Source: Anaerolineae bacterium
GTDB lineage: Bacteria; Chloroflexota; Anaerolineae; Aggregatilineales; UBA2796
Direction: 5' to 3'
Assembly (NCBI GenBank): GCA_019637555.1
Contig: JAHBVK010000038.1
Coordinates: forward strand, 1 to 64,000
DNA: 64,000 bases
Below the pieces are notes generated by a model. It made no database searches, was not told where the DNA came from, and saw only the letters and a list, made by a program, of their open reading frames with translations. Each line of letters begins with the position of its first letter. The first letter of the stretch is position 1. Below, piece by piece: positions 17,213 to 26,468 of this stretch. The position numbers and the translations under genes are program-made.

Positions 17213-18917
17213 GTGCTAAAGCGCGTAGCCGCAGCCGCCTAATTGGAAACTGATGCTAGCGTGTCGGCTAGGCAGCGAGTGTTGGAAGGCTGTCCATTGA
17301 GCCTGTTCGCTTACCTACGGGAAGCACAGCAGAGTAGAACGGCTGAGCGCAGCCTTCAAGTAAGCGTGGGCAGAATGCTCACAGTATGCTCGCGCGAACG
17401 GCATAAGAACGCAGGTTCAGACCGCTGGCTTCCTTGGCAGGTTGCCTGCTCAGATGCTAGCGTGTTGAGCAGGCTTGAAAGGCGGCAGGCGCCGCCATGA
17501 TGTCGCCCCGCGTTGGATGGCTAAAGTTGTAGACAAGCAAGCCGCTCAACATACCAAATGCCACCTTGCCTGCGGTTTTCGTGTCTAGCCAGAGTCCGCC
17601 AGTTGCTGCCTTGATCCCTTCAAGTGCACTTTTTTGAACCTTGTAGTTAGCCTGCTCAACCTGCTACTTCCTAAGGCGCTGATTCAGCGGGATTGGGAGG
17701 TAAAGCCAGCGTCAACGGTGTCGGGCTGCGCAAGTCGCTAACTTCACTACTCGCTTCACGTTTGGTATCCCCAGTCAGCCGCGCGTTGCCTGCGTCTAGA
17801 AACTCTTTACTCCACTTGTAATACAGCTTCGACTTGAGTTCCGCAATGTTGACCTTGCCTCCGTAGCCCTTTTAGCACGATGCGAATCTTCTCTTCTACA
17901 TTCCATTTGCGTCGCGCTTCTCGGCAATGATGGTTGACTGTTTCTTCCGCACTGCTTGATACTTTCGTCTTTGCTGTCAGTTTCAACTACTTACGAGTCG
18001 TTAGCTTAGAAAGTATCTCTTATTTCTCTCCCTAGATCTGTCTCACAGGCTCTGGACCTATGCAGCACTCGCTCAAAAAAGTCTTGAAGGTACGTGTGCA
18101 TCACAGTTAGCATCATTCCTGGCAACTCGATAAGGACAAGGACACGAACGCCGCCATATCCTAGCGCTGGCATTTCATGCGGTGAGAAATTCGCCGTCAG
18201 GCGTAAACGGGCGTTACCGTGGGGCACGTGCCAGTACGTAGCTTGAGCCAGTATGTAGCTTGAGCAGATTCCTGCTTCTCTTTTAACGCTGAGCATGCTT
18301 ACATCTCAACCAAAGGGATAATGCGGACACGGCGAGTTGTCGACTTCATGACCCAGTGGATAAATGTCCCCCTGTCGAGAGTTGTTCCACCGTTCCAGCT
18401 ACTTTCCGCCAAAGAATGTTGCTAATAATCTTGTATGACTCTGGACGAAGATTCCCGCCAGGGCGGAACAGTTAATCGTACGTCGCCTTACTCCCTTCAC
18501 TGTGCTCCCTTCATGAGAGACGAACGCAGACAACAACAAGGCGAGAATCACAGGTTACCGAAGGCGTCTGCAGCATCAGAACCAATAGGTGGAAGCTAGT
18601 CCAAAAGGAATTGGTCGCTCACTTGACCTGCTGGTGGAAAAGGTCAGACGGCAGCAATACTAAATTGAACGCAGTCCGTACTTTTGTCTTGGATGTCGTC
18701 AATGCCCGCTGCTTGAACTTGTTTCTGGTCGCTAAGCGTACCGCTTAACACTTGCGGTCTAGGTCTCTTTATTCGAACCTTAGGCAACAGCGCCCTACAA
18801 TACCGTGCCGTAATACCCAGCATTACCTGTTTGATGGCTCGAATCGTATAATCGCTAGACCACAATCCGAACACCGAGTCCACTTCTGTCGGCGGCAAAA
18901 AGAGGTCACTACCAACG
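17213..18917. other. Gene-poor region of degenerate mobile-element debris
   Basis: About 1.7 kb without a convincing intact gene. It contains an IS3-type orfA remnant (17727-17930). A short minus-strand frame at about 17465-17650 reads KSALEGIKAATGGLWLDTKT, which I do not recognise. A repeated GATGCTAGCGTGT occurs at 17252 and 17453. Short minus-strand frames at 18006-18296 and 18644-18898 show no family features. A small inverted repeat (TTCCCGCCAGGGCGGAA) lies near 18460. The whole stretch looks like decayed insertion sequences between comM and the pentapeptide gene. Confidence 0.6.
17727..17930 (-). pseudogene. IS3-family transposase OrfA remnant, frameshifted
   Basis: Reading the minus strand gives REARRKWNVEEKIRIVLKG, then after a shift VNIAELKSKLYYKWSKEFL and AGNARLTGDTKREASSEV. 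These match IS3/IS911-type OrfA proteins, where RRKWxxEEKxRIVLEGL leads into a helix-turn-helix and LYYKWSKEFLEAGKxRLxGDTxREA. Part of the helix-turn-helix is missing, the frame is broken and no OrfB was found beside it. It is a dead remnant that marks past insertion next to comM. Limits are approximate. Confidence 0.7.
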
Positions 18918-19688
18918 ATGAGTAACAGTACAACGCAGGCACCCAGCGAAAGCGAAGTGGTGCTTCAAGCGCTCTATCGTGCCCTGACTGTTGCATCACC
19001 CGCTGAAAAACTGGCGCTCATCCTCGAACTTGACAGCCAGCACCCGAACCAACCCTTGAATTTGCCGCCCCTTGGACCAGTTGCTGCCACATTGGATGGT
19101 ATCGATTTCAGCAGCAGCCCCTTGAATCTCCAGGGTGCTCAACTTGAACGAGCCAGTCTACGGCTGGCAAATCTTGCTAAGGCTGACTTGAGAGGAGCTA
19201 ACCTCGCCCGCGCCAATCTTGGGCGTGCCAACTTAGAAGGCGCCAATCTTGAAGGCGCTAACCTAGCAGGTGCCGATCTAGCGGGCGCGAATCTGCAAAA
19301 CGCCAATTTGACAGGCAGTAACTTTGAGGACGCCTTGCTCGAGGATGCACAGTTGCAAGGCACCCTACTGCGTTATAGTGAGTTACAGCGGGCTATCTTG
19401 GAAGGCGCTAATCTATCTCAAGCAGATTTATGGGGTGCCAACCTTCAAGAAGCGACTTTGATCAGCGTCAATTTGCAACGTGCAAAGCTTAATGAAGCGA
19501 TCTTCATGGATGCCAACTTAAACAAGGCAGATTTGAGCGGCGCTGACCTAATCAAGACCAATTTTGAGAGGGCCGTGCTGTCACATGCTGACCTACGCTT
19601 GACCACCTTGGACGGCACGAACTTTAATCAGGCGAACTTAGCAGGGGCGAGACTGCAGGAATGTACGCTGCTAGCGCCTGCTCCATAA
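18918..19688 (+). CDS. Pentapeptide-repeat protein
   Basis: A 256-residue protein. After an N-terminal helical segment (1-60) it is built of A(D/N)Lxx repeats from about residue 65 to 250 ([39 protein letters not shown] and onward), which fold into a right-handed quadrilateral beta-helix. Some family members such as Qnr and MfpA mimic DNA and protect gyrase, but most have no known role, and nothing here identifies one. The stop codon abuts a truncated GH42 sequence, so the 3' end coincides with a rearrangement junction. The last residues (LAPAP) could be foreign. Confidence 0.9.
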   Translation: MSNSTTQAPSESEVVLQALYRALTVASPAEKLALILELDSQHPNQPLNLPPLGPVAATLDGIDFSSSPLNLQGAQLERASLRLANLAKADLRGANLARANLGRANLEGANLEGANLAGADLAGANLQNANLTGSNFEDALLEDAQLQGTLLRYSELQRAILEGANLSQADLWGANLQEATLISVNLQRAKLNEAIFMDANLNKADLSGADLIKTNFERAVLSHADLRLTTLDGTNFNQANLAGARLQECTLLAPAP

Positions 19689-21318
19689 TCCTGACGTATT
19701 TCAGAAATTCCTCTGGTACCTCAAAGATAAATACAAAACCGTTGATTGCTTAAACGAAGTCTGGGGACTGACCTATTGGTCGCACCGGATTAACGACTGG
19801 GACGAATTGTGGAAACCTGAGGGCAATTCCACACCTGGATATGACCTGGATTGGCGACGATTCCAGGCCTCGTTGGTGACTGAGTTTCTAAGTTGGCAAG
19901 CGCAAATTGTTCGGGAATATGCGCGACCAGATCAATTTATCACGCAGTGCTTTGTCGGTGCCTACAGCCGTACGGAAGCCAATATGTTCGAGATTTCCCG
20001 GTATCTAGATGTGGCTGCGATCAACCCCTACCACGTGACCCAGGCGGGACTGGAACTGGATGCTGCGCACAGCCCAATTGTCGGCGGGCCTGAATGGATG
20101 ACAACGCGCCAGGATCATGCCGGTGTTTCTCAGATATTTCTCAACGGAGATTGGGCACGCAGCGCCAAAGAGGACAACTTCCTCATCACTGAACTGAACG
20201 CCAACAGCATCGGTGGTTCCAATACGAATTATCCCTCCTATGAAGGCCAGCTGCGGCAGGTTGTCTACACCTTCATCAGCAAGGGAGCGAAGATGGTCTC
20301 CTATTGGCACTGGCATACGTTGCACTACGGCTTTGAGACTTATTGGGGTGGCATCCTTGGACACAGCCTTGAAAAAGGTCGGATTGGTTCGGAATTCCAG
20401 GTCGTTGCGACTGAATTACTAAAGCACAACGACCTTCTTACGAATCTCAAGCCAGAGGCTAAGGTTGCTATTCTGTACCACGAAGATAGCAAACATGCGC
20501 TTTCCTACATGCCAGCGCTGTCCAAGCCGGGTACGAATACCGCTGATCAACTTACTTATGAGCGCATATTTGACAACTTCTATCGCGCATTTTTCAACGT
20601 GTCTGCTCAAACGGCGATTGTTCATGCGGAACAGAAATTTGAGCAGTATCCACTGTTAGTTGTCCCCGCTCTATACGCTGCGGACGATGAACTGCTGCGG
20701 CGACTGGTGGCGTATGCAGAGGCTGGCGGTCATTTGCTGCTGACGTTCCGAAGCGGCTACGGCGATGAATACGCTCGTGCGCGTTGGGTCGTCGCCCCAG
20801 GCATTTTACGTAAGGCTGTCGGTGCAAGTTATCAGGAATACAGCAACCTGATCTCCGATATTCCAGTTACGGGGAATGGCATCGCTTTACCTGGGGATGC
20901 CGCGGCATCCGCTTGGGCAGATGGTCTGGAAGTAGAGACGGCGGAAGCGCTCGTGACTTATCAGCATCCCCACTTTGGGCGCTTTCCTGCTGTTGTTACG
21001 AAACAGGTTGGTAAAGGGCGCGTAACCTACTGTGGCACGCTTCCAAACGATACGCTCGGTCGTGCCCTTGCCTCGTGGACAATGACTCAAGCGGGCATCG
21101 ACCCCATCGTGGAAAACCTGCCGATGTCCGTGCGTGTTATTGCATCGCACGCAACCACTGGTGAACGCCTCCTGTTTTTCACTAATTGGTCGTGGACGCC
21201 ACAGGTGGTGCCCTCTATCCCAGGAGGTGGTAAAGAGCTGTTTAGCAACATGCGCCTTTCTGAAGGCGACGTGCTCACACTGGGTGCCTGGGATGTCAAG
21301 ATCGTTGTCCAGTCTTAG
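19681..21318 (+). pseudogene. GH42 beta-galactosidase lacking its N-terminal third
   Basis: The open frame begins inside the catalytic domain at [17 protein letters not shown], right at the end of the pentapeptide gene. It continues through LNEVWGLTYWSHRINDWDE and the nucleophile region ITELNANSIGGSNTNYP, then KMVSYWHWHTLHYGFETYWG and the trimerisation and C-terminal domains to residue 545. GH42 enzymes normally have about 130-170 residues before this point, including the acid/base Asn-Glu motif, which is missing. TTG at 19807 could give a 503-residue product, but it would lack half the active site. The ABC transporter genes that follow suggest the lost enzyme once served the same glycan pathway. 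Confidence 0.85.
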
Positions 21319-21448
21319 CTTGGATTAGTTCAGTAGAGAGGAGAAAACCTATCGATCAACTTATGCGATGCTCGGCTCGCTGCGTTCAGACATGTCGTTC
21401 GATCAACTATTCCATCAAATCATATTCTTTAGTAGGAGAGACCCACAA

Positions 21449-22747
21449 ATGTTTCGTGCTAACAAAACCCTATTTGTTTTACTGATTGCCCTTTTACTTC
21501 TGTCTTCTGGAGTAGTACATGCTCAGGAAGATGTAAAGCTCACGTTGTGGACACATGATGGTTTATATGTTGAGTTCTACAACGCACGCGCAGAAGAATG
21601 GAAAGCAACGCATCCCGACATCAACTTCACCTTCGACTTTCAGGTGATTCCCGATATCACGACGGTCGTTTTGTCGAACATCGCCGCTGGCGAACCGCTG
21701 CCGGACATCCTGGCTATTGAACAGGGGGACTTCCCGGCTTACATGCGCGACAACATTATCGCCGATAACTTTTTGGACTTAACGGATCGTATCGGCGAAA
21801 ACTATGATCTTATCGCCGAGGGTCGGTGGAGCTTGTATAACTATCAGGGCGGTATCTACGGTGTGGACAGCGGTCTCTCGACCACGGCGTACTACTACCA
21901 ACCAGCGCTCCTGGAAGCAGCAGGCGTGGAAGCAGTCCCGGAGACCTGGGAAGCCTTCCTGGAGGCAGGCGCACAAGCATTCCAGAATACGGGGATCCAT
22001 TTGTCCTGGATTTCGAGTGCCGCTGATATGTTCCAGCTTTACTACCTACAACGCGGCGGTCAAATCTTTGATGAACAGGGCACCTTCGTCTTCGGCGAAC
22101 CGGAAAACCGTGAAAAGGCAATTGAAGTCCTGAATATGTGGCGCAAAGGGATCGACAACGGCACATTTGGGACATTCCTGGCGACGGAAATGTTTGGTCC
22201 AACCCCTATCGAAGCATACCATAGCGGCAGTATCGTCGGTTCCGTTCAGGCAGACTGGTACGGCACCTATATCCTCGAGCCTCAGGCAGAAGACATGGCT
22301 GGTCAGTGGCGGCTCGCACCGATGCCGACTTGGGCAGACGGTGAAGGAACTGGCGCCAGCGTTTGGGGCGGGACGGGATTTGCGGTGAACAAGAACAACC
22401 CGCACGCTGACCTAGCCTGGGAACTTATCGAATACAGTTACCTCACCTATGAAAACCAGGTGAAGCGCTTTGAGGAAATTGGCTACTTCCCGACCATGAT
22501 TAAGGCTGCGAGCGACCCGCGCGTAACTGGTCTGGAAGCCGCGTTCTACGGTGGTCAGAAAATCGGTGAAATCTGGGCAGCGACGGTGACGGAAGTGCCG
22601 GTTTGGTATCAGAGTCCTTACCGCCAGGTTTGGAGGACTGCGGTGGATGAGAACATGCCACTGTTCTTCGAAGGCAGCATGGATGCCGAGACACTGGTCG
22701 ATACCATAGTAACCACGGTTAAAGCCGAAATCGCCTTCAATTCGTAA
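21449..22747 (+). CDS. Sugar ABC transporter, extracellular substrate-binding protein
   Basis: A 432-residue protein of family-1 solute-binding proteins. The start at 21449 is preferred over an upstream ATG because AGGAGAG lies 11 bp before it and a clean signal peptide follows (LFVLLIALLLLSSGVVHA, then QEDVKLTLWTHDG). Typical features are LTLWTHDG, LPDILAIEQGDFPAYM, GIYGVDSGLSTTAYYYQPAL and the C-terminal VWGGTGFAVNKNNPH. It should deliver an oligosaccharide to the two permeases downstream. No ATPase gene is present, so a shared MsmX-type ATPase is likely. Confidence 0.92.
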   Translation: MFRANKTLFVLLIALLLLSSGVVHAQEDVKLTLWTHDGLYVEFYNARAEEWKATHPDINFTFDFQVIPDITTVVLSNIAAGEPLPDILAIEQGDFPAYMRDNIIADNFLDLTDRIGENYDLIAEGRWSLYNYQGGIYGVDSGLSTTAYYYQPALLEAAGVEAVPETWEAFLEAGAQAFQNTGIHLSWISSAADMFQLYYLQRGGQIFDEQGTFVFGEPENREKAIEVLNMWRKGIDNGTFGTFLATEMFGPTPIEAYHSGSIVGSVQADWYGTYILEPQAEDMAGQWRLAPMPTWADGEGTGASVWGGTGFAVNKNNPHADLAWELIEYSYLTYENQVKRFEEIGYFPTMIKAASDPRVTGLEAAFYGGQKIGEIWAATVTEVPVWYQSPYRQVWRTAVDENMPLFFEGSMDAETLVDTIVTTVKAEIAFNS

Positions 22748-22773
22748 TTCACTTTTCTTGTAGACACGCTAGG

Positions 22774-22824
22774 CACAGCCTATACCAGGATGTGCGCCGA
22801 GAGGTGGCATCCTGACAGGCTGTG
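22774..22824 (+). promoter_or_regulatory. Nested hairpin between binding-protein and permease genes
   Basis: CACAGCCT (22774-22781) pairs with AGGCTGTG (22817-22824). Inside it CAGGATG (22786-22792) pairs with CATCCTG (22808-22814). There is no U tract. Hairpins at this position often raise binding-protein mRNA relative to permease mRNA. The second ABC operon has one in the same place (52496-52532). Confidence 0.55.
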
Positions 22825-22902
22825 ATTTATCAGTGCATGAGTCTATTCGCACCCTTTAAGCAATAAAAATCTTCGTTAAGAATGATCTTTGGAGGTAATT
22901 CT

Positions 22903-23829
22903 GTGGCAAGCACAACGGTTGCGAGATCCGTCCTCCATAAGCCGAAATCGCGCTTTTCCAGATATGGATGGGCGCCGTATATTTTTGTGTCGCCATTCTT
23001 TTTTCTGTTTAGTTTGTTTTTCCTCATCCCCAGTCTGGCGGCCCTAATCCTGAGTTTATTCCAGTGGAACGGCATCGGTGAGATCACATGGATGGGATTA
23101 GCCAACTACGAGTTCATCCTCAACGATTCAGTATTCTGGCAAGCGGTCGGCAACACATTCTTTTATACGTCTGCTTCTATCCTCGTCATCATGCCGCTGT
23201 CGCTCATCTTGGCTGTGTTGTTGAACGCCAAAAGCTTGAGGTTTGCCACCGTCTGGCGCGCGATGTACTTCACACCCATCGTCGTTTCCACCGTAGCGAC
23301 ATCGCTAATCTTCCAGATCCTTCTGAACGAAAACTCAGGGTTGTTAAATGCTCCTTTGATCGCATTAGGACTGGAACCGATAAACTGGTTAGGGGATCGC
23401 GCATTCGTCAAGATCGCACTGATCATCGTGATTGGTTGGCGATCCTTTGGTTTGCTAACGATCTACTTTCTGGCTGGGTTACAAAGCATCCCCGCTGAAC
23501 TTTACGAAGCGGCGGAGATCGACGGCGCGAACACGACCCAGCGATTCTTCTTCGTGACGATCCCCTTGTTGAAGCCTATTATCCTTTTTGTCAGCATTAT
23601 CGTTATGTTGGGCTCAATTCAAGTGTTTGACGAGCCTCGAATTCTCACCGGCGGTGGACCGGCGAACGCCAGCATATCCGTCGTCCAATATTTGTACCAG
23701 CGCGGGTTTGAACGCCTGCGCTTCGGTTTTGCATCGTCGGTTGGCACGATCCTATTCCTTGTCGTTTTTGTAGTGTCGTTTATTCAGTTGCGGTTCTTTG
23801 GCACATTCCGTGCGGATGGAGATAGCTAA
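22903..23829 (+). CDS. Sugar ABC transporter permease, MalF-type
   Basis: A 308-residue permease with six predicted membrane helices. I chose GTG at 22903 because GGAGG at 22891-22895 lies 7 bp before it; an ATG at 22882 lacks such a site. The cytoplasmic EAA loop that contacts the ATPase reads ELYEAAEIDGANTTQRFFFV then TIPLLKP. It follows the binding protein and precedes its partner permease by 2 bp. Confidence 0.92.
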   Translation: MASTTVARSVLHKPKSRFSRYGWAPYIFVSPFFFLFSLFFLIPSLAALILSLFQWNGIGEITWMGLANYEFILNDSVFWQAVGNTFFYTSASILVIMPLSLILAVLLNAKSLRFATVWRAMYFTPIVVSTVATSLIFQILLNENSGLLNAPLIALGLEPINWLGDRAFVKIALIIVIGWRSFGLLTIYFLAGLQSIPAELYEAAEIDGANTTQRFFFVTIPLLKPIILFVSIIVMLGSIQVFDEPRILTGGGPANASISVVQYLYQRGFERLRFGFASSVGTILFLVVFVVSFIQLRFFGTFRADGDS

Positions 23830-23831
23830 CC

Positions 23832-24677
23832 ATGAGAAGGTCTTCACACGTTAATCCGCTCGCAGTGGTCTTGCTCCATGTTGTTGTCATCACAGGAGCG
23901 ATTATTACGGTGCTGCCGTTGATCTGGATGATCTATTCTTCGTTCAAAACGACCGCGGAAATTTTCCGGTATCCGCCCTGGCTACCACCAGCAACCTGGT
24001 CCCTGCACAATTATCAAAGCCTGTTAGAAGGTTGGACGTTTGATAGCTGGTATGGCAACAGCCTTTTTTATGCTGTTACCCAAACTGTGTTGACGCTTTT
24101 CTTCTGTTCGCTGGCGGGTTTTGCCTTTGCGAAATATACTTTTCGCGGCAAGAATCTGTTATTTGCTGTGATGATTAGCTCAACGCTTATCCCATTCCAA
24201 CTCATTCTGGTTCCGCTGTTTATCGGAATGAGCCGGATTGGCTGGGTCAATAGCCCATACTCGATGGTGATCCCCTGGGTCACCCCGGCATTTGGTATTT
24301 TCTTAATGCGTCAGTTTGCTTTGTCCATACCAACGGAGCTGCTAGAGGCAGCTCGCCTAGATGGTGCCAGCGAGTTTCGTAGTTATTGGCAAGTTGTTTT
24401 ACCCATTTTGCGTCCGGGTCTCGCCGCGCTAAGCATCTGGACATTTCTCAGTTCATGGAACAGCTATATCTGGCCATTGATGATCTTACGCGGCGATACG
24501 AACTTAACGCTGCCGGTCGGCGTTGCTACGATGCAGGCACAAGCTGCCGGTAGTGCCACGCCGTTTGGCGAAATTATGGCGGCGGCAACGCTGATGTCCC
24601 TCCCAGTCATTGTGCTATTCGTATTTGTACAACGTTATTTCATCGCTGGTTTGACGGCAGGATCGGTAAAACTCTAG
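23832..24677 (+). CDS. Sugar ABC transporter permease, MalG-type
   Basis: A 281-residue permease with six helices and the EAA loop ELLEAARLDGASEFRSYWQV then VLPILRPG. The C-terminus LFVFVQRYFIAGLTAGSVKL is the typical MalG/LacG ending. It starts 2 bp after the MalF-type gene, so the two should be co-translated and form the heterodimeric channel. Confidence 0.93.
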   Translation: MRRSSHVNPLAVVLLHVVVITGAIITVLPLIWMIYSSFKTTAEIFRYPPWLPPATWSLHNYQSLLEGWTFDSWYGNSLFYAVTQTVLTLFFCSLAGFAFAKYTFRGKNLLFAVMISSTLIPFQLILVPLFIGMSRIGWVNSPYSMVIPWVTPAFGIFLMRQFALSIPTELLEAARLDGASEFRSYWQVVLPILRPGLAALSIWTFLSSWNSYIWPLMILRGDTNLTLPVGVATMQAQAAGSATPFGEIMAAATLMSLPVIVLFVFVQRYFIAGLTAGSVKL

Positions 24678-24811
24678 TTGAGCAAACTGAAGTTCCTGCT
24701 GTACCTGTTTCTCTCACTCACACCTCGGCACATGAGGCAAGACCACTTGCTGTGAGTGTCCGTATCGTTCGTGGGATAGGCAGCATTTTGCCCTTGATGG
24801 AGGTAAAACCA

Positions 24812-24982
24812 ATGAGTCAGCGGCAACTGTCGGCGCTGCGGAAACTAGCGCAGATGACCTTTATCCTCACGCCGACTGATGAGACGCGCCGCCTTTACGA
24901 AGTGCTGAAGGTCATGAAAGCGCCTATGTCAGAGGATTCGGGAAAGAGCGTCAACGGTGGGCAGTCGCGCCAAGACAAGTAG
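24812..24982 (+). CDS. Small hypothetical protein
   Basis: A 56-residue, charged, soluble product (MSQRQLSALRKLAQMTFILT at the start). The ATG at 24812 has ATGGAGGT 8 bp upstream, better than an in-frame ATG at 24752. A hairpin resembling a terminator follows its stop. I do not recognise it. Confidence 0.4.
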   Translation: MSQRQLSALRKLAQMTFILTPTDETRRLYEVLKVMKAPMSEDSGKSVNGGQSRQDK

Positions 24983-24984
24983 GT

Positions 24985-25014
24985 AAGCTGCTGCACGTGT
25001 GGGAGAAGCAGCTT
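24985..25014 (+). terminator. Possible terminator after the ABC transporter operon
   Basis: AAGCTGCT at 24985-24992 pairs with AGCAGCTT at 25007-25014, with a 14-base loop. Only a short T stretch follows, so it is a weak candidate. Confidence 0.4.
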
Positions 25015-25134
25015 TGAATAGCTAAAGTCGACTTAAGATTATTTTCTCATTAAAAATTGACCTTTTTGCCCCTCCTATATATAACATCAGTTCGGGATAA
25101 ATCATCCAAGATCGAAGGTTTTATCGTGCAGGGG

Positions 25135-25258
25135 AGCGCTTGGCGATCTGCTCAATGAGGTGTTCTCGCCCCTGCCAGCGGAGACGAATAGGGCTGCCGT
25201 CATCACCGAGGATCACCTGCACTTTTATGCCGATCTTCCAATAACCCATAAAGATCAC
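25135..25258 (-). pseudogene. DUF6504-type small protein, N-terminal fragment
   Basis: On the minus strand from ATG at 25258 the sequence reads MIFMGYWKIGIKVQVILGDD and on to EQIAKR, matching the start of the intact gene at 43924-44184. Homology then ends and an unrelated tail follows. The second half of the protein is missing. Confidence 0.8.
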
Positions 25259-25271
25259 TTATGAGAACCAC

Positions 25272-25772
25272 CTAGAGGGCGGAAATACGTTCAAACTCAT
25301 AGCGCTGTTCTATCCGATAAGCATCAGGAGCAGCTGCATTAATCCAGTACGCTTCCGGCGCATCAGGATAGCGGAGGATTGTGGTAATCGCTGATTGCAA
25401 GCGCTCGCGGGGTTTGGGTGGCTCGCCAAATAATTCGAGCTGATGCCCAGCGAACGGGATCAGATCCGTGAGCGAGACGGTCAGATAGAGTACTGGTGCT
25501 GAGATCTTCATGCGCTGGAATACGCGCAGCACCGCGTCGGCAATATATGGCGTACTGGATACAGGCTGACGCAGCGCACTGCGTTCCCGTCGTTCCAGCC
25601 CTCCCACACAAGCAATATGCAAGCGCACTGTCCGCCCCATCTTGCCGGAGAGCCGCATTTTTCCGGCAAGTTCCGCCGCTGCGGATTCCAGCGCACGACT
25701 GAGAAACTGGGAATCGTCGACAGGCGTATCGAAGCGACGTGACACCTGCGCCACGATCTCCGGACGTGCCGG
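25272..25772 (-). pseudogene. imuB: imuB C-terminal fragment
   Basis: The minus strand encodes the last 167 residues of ImuB, from ARPEIVAQVSRRFDTPVDDS to YEFERISAL, identical in protein sequence to the intact gene at 44198-45391 apart from the junction. The catalytic-like N-terminal two-thirds is missing. An ATG just beyond the junction (25787) could start a short product, but there is no sign that it is expressed. It is fused head-on to an antiporter fragment on the opposite strand. Confidence 0.88.
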
Positions 25773-25776
25773 AATG

Positions 25777-26310
25777 ATGACGGGCAACGTCGGTCATCGG
25801 AAAATGTCCTCAACAACGCGAATTGTACTGTTCACCTTCTGGGAATACGTCGCCTTTGTGATCACGTCATTGGTTTTCCTGACCATCGGACTAGAAATTA
25901 ATCTGCCCTTGCTCGCCAATAATATAGTCCCCATTGGTATTGCCCTGATTGCCACCTTATTAAGTCGCGCTGTCGTGGTCTATGGTTTGACATGGCTATT
26001 CAGTCATCAATCCAGCCAAAACATTCCGCTATCATACCGGCATGTGCTGTTCTGGGGCGGCTTGCGCGGTGCAATTGGCGTGGCGCTGGCGCTTAGCTTA
26101 CCTTACCAATTGAATAATCGCAGTTTATTGCAGAGCATGACTTTTGGTGTGGTCATCTTTACGGTTCTGCTGCAAGGGACAACGATGCGCTGGCTGCTGC
26201 GGCGTCTAAATCTGATTAACGGCGATGACGAAGGCGAACAGAATGAATCACGAGAGTTTGCTCAGCAGTCGGCAAGTGCCGAGCACGAAGTGACGGAGTC
26301 GTTGGAATAA
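25777..26310 (+). pseudogene. Na+/H+ antiporter (CPA1/NhaP type), C-terminal fragment
   Basis: The plus-strand frame carries GNVGHRKMSSTTRIVLFTFW, then EYVAFVITSLVFLTIGLEI, the amphipathic RHVLFWGGLRGAIGVALALS motif of the CPA1 transport core, and QGTTMRWLLRRLNLI with an acidic tail. These are the last helices of NhaP/YjcE-type sodium/proton antiporters. The first eight or so helices are absent, so transport is not expected. The 5' end joins the imuB fragment at about 25773-25790. ATG at 25804 could initiate a 168-residue relic. Confidence 0.82.
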
Positions 26311-26468
26311 AAGCGACCTCGGTGATCAGTGAGCATCTCTACCAGTGTTTGTAAGTATCGGTGATTGAACGAAGATCGTGACTGGTCTGGCGCTATCAAT
26401 GGTCACAGTACAGCTTTCAATATAAAAATTCACTGCTGACATCATGGCAAGAGAGTGAGCAATACATT

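Larger units (their letters stand above)
25135..25772. repeat. 638-bp duplicate of the imuB 3' end and DUF6504 start
   Basis: This segment matches 44061-44698 base for base with six substitutions that I could count (25142, 25154, 25158, 25163, 25228 and 25590), about 99% identity. Both copies have the same orientation and are 18,926 bp apart. Homology ends sharply on both sides: after AGCGCT on the left and after CGTGCCGG on the right. Four of the six differences lie in the first 30 bp. Confidence 0.93.

Noticed and set aside
17252..17465. Direct repeat GATGCTAGCGTGT at 17252 and 17453 as a possible attachment site pair
   Set aside because: Only 13 bp and 200 bp apart inside decayed sequence, with no integrase or cargo between.
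18006..18296. A 96-codon minus-strand frame in the IS debris zone
   Set aside because: No motif, no ribosome site and atypical composition; treated as chance within decayed DNA.
18644..18898. An 84-codon minus-strand frame with a basic stretch resembling a transposase C-terminus
   Set aside because: The resemblance is too loose to name a family, and the frame lacks an independent start context.
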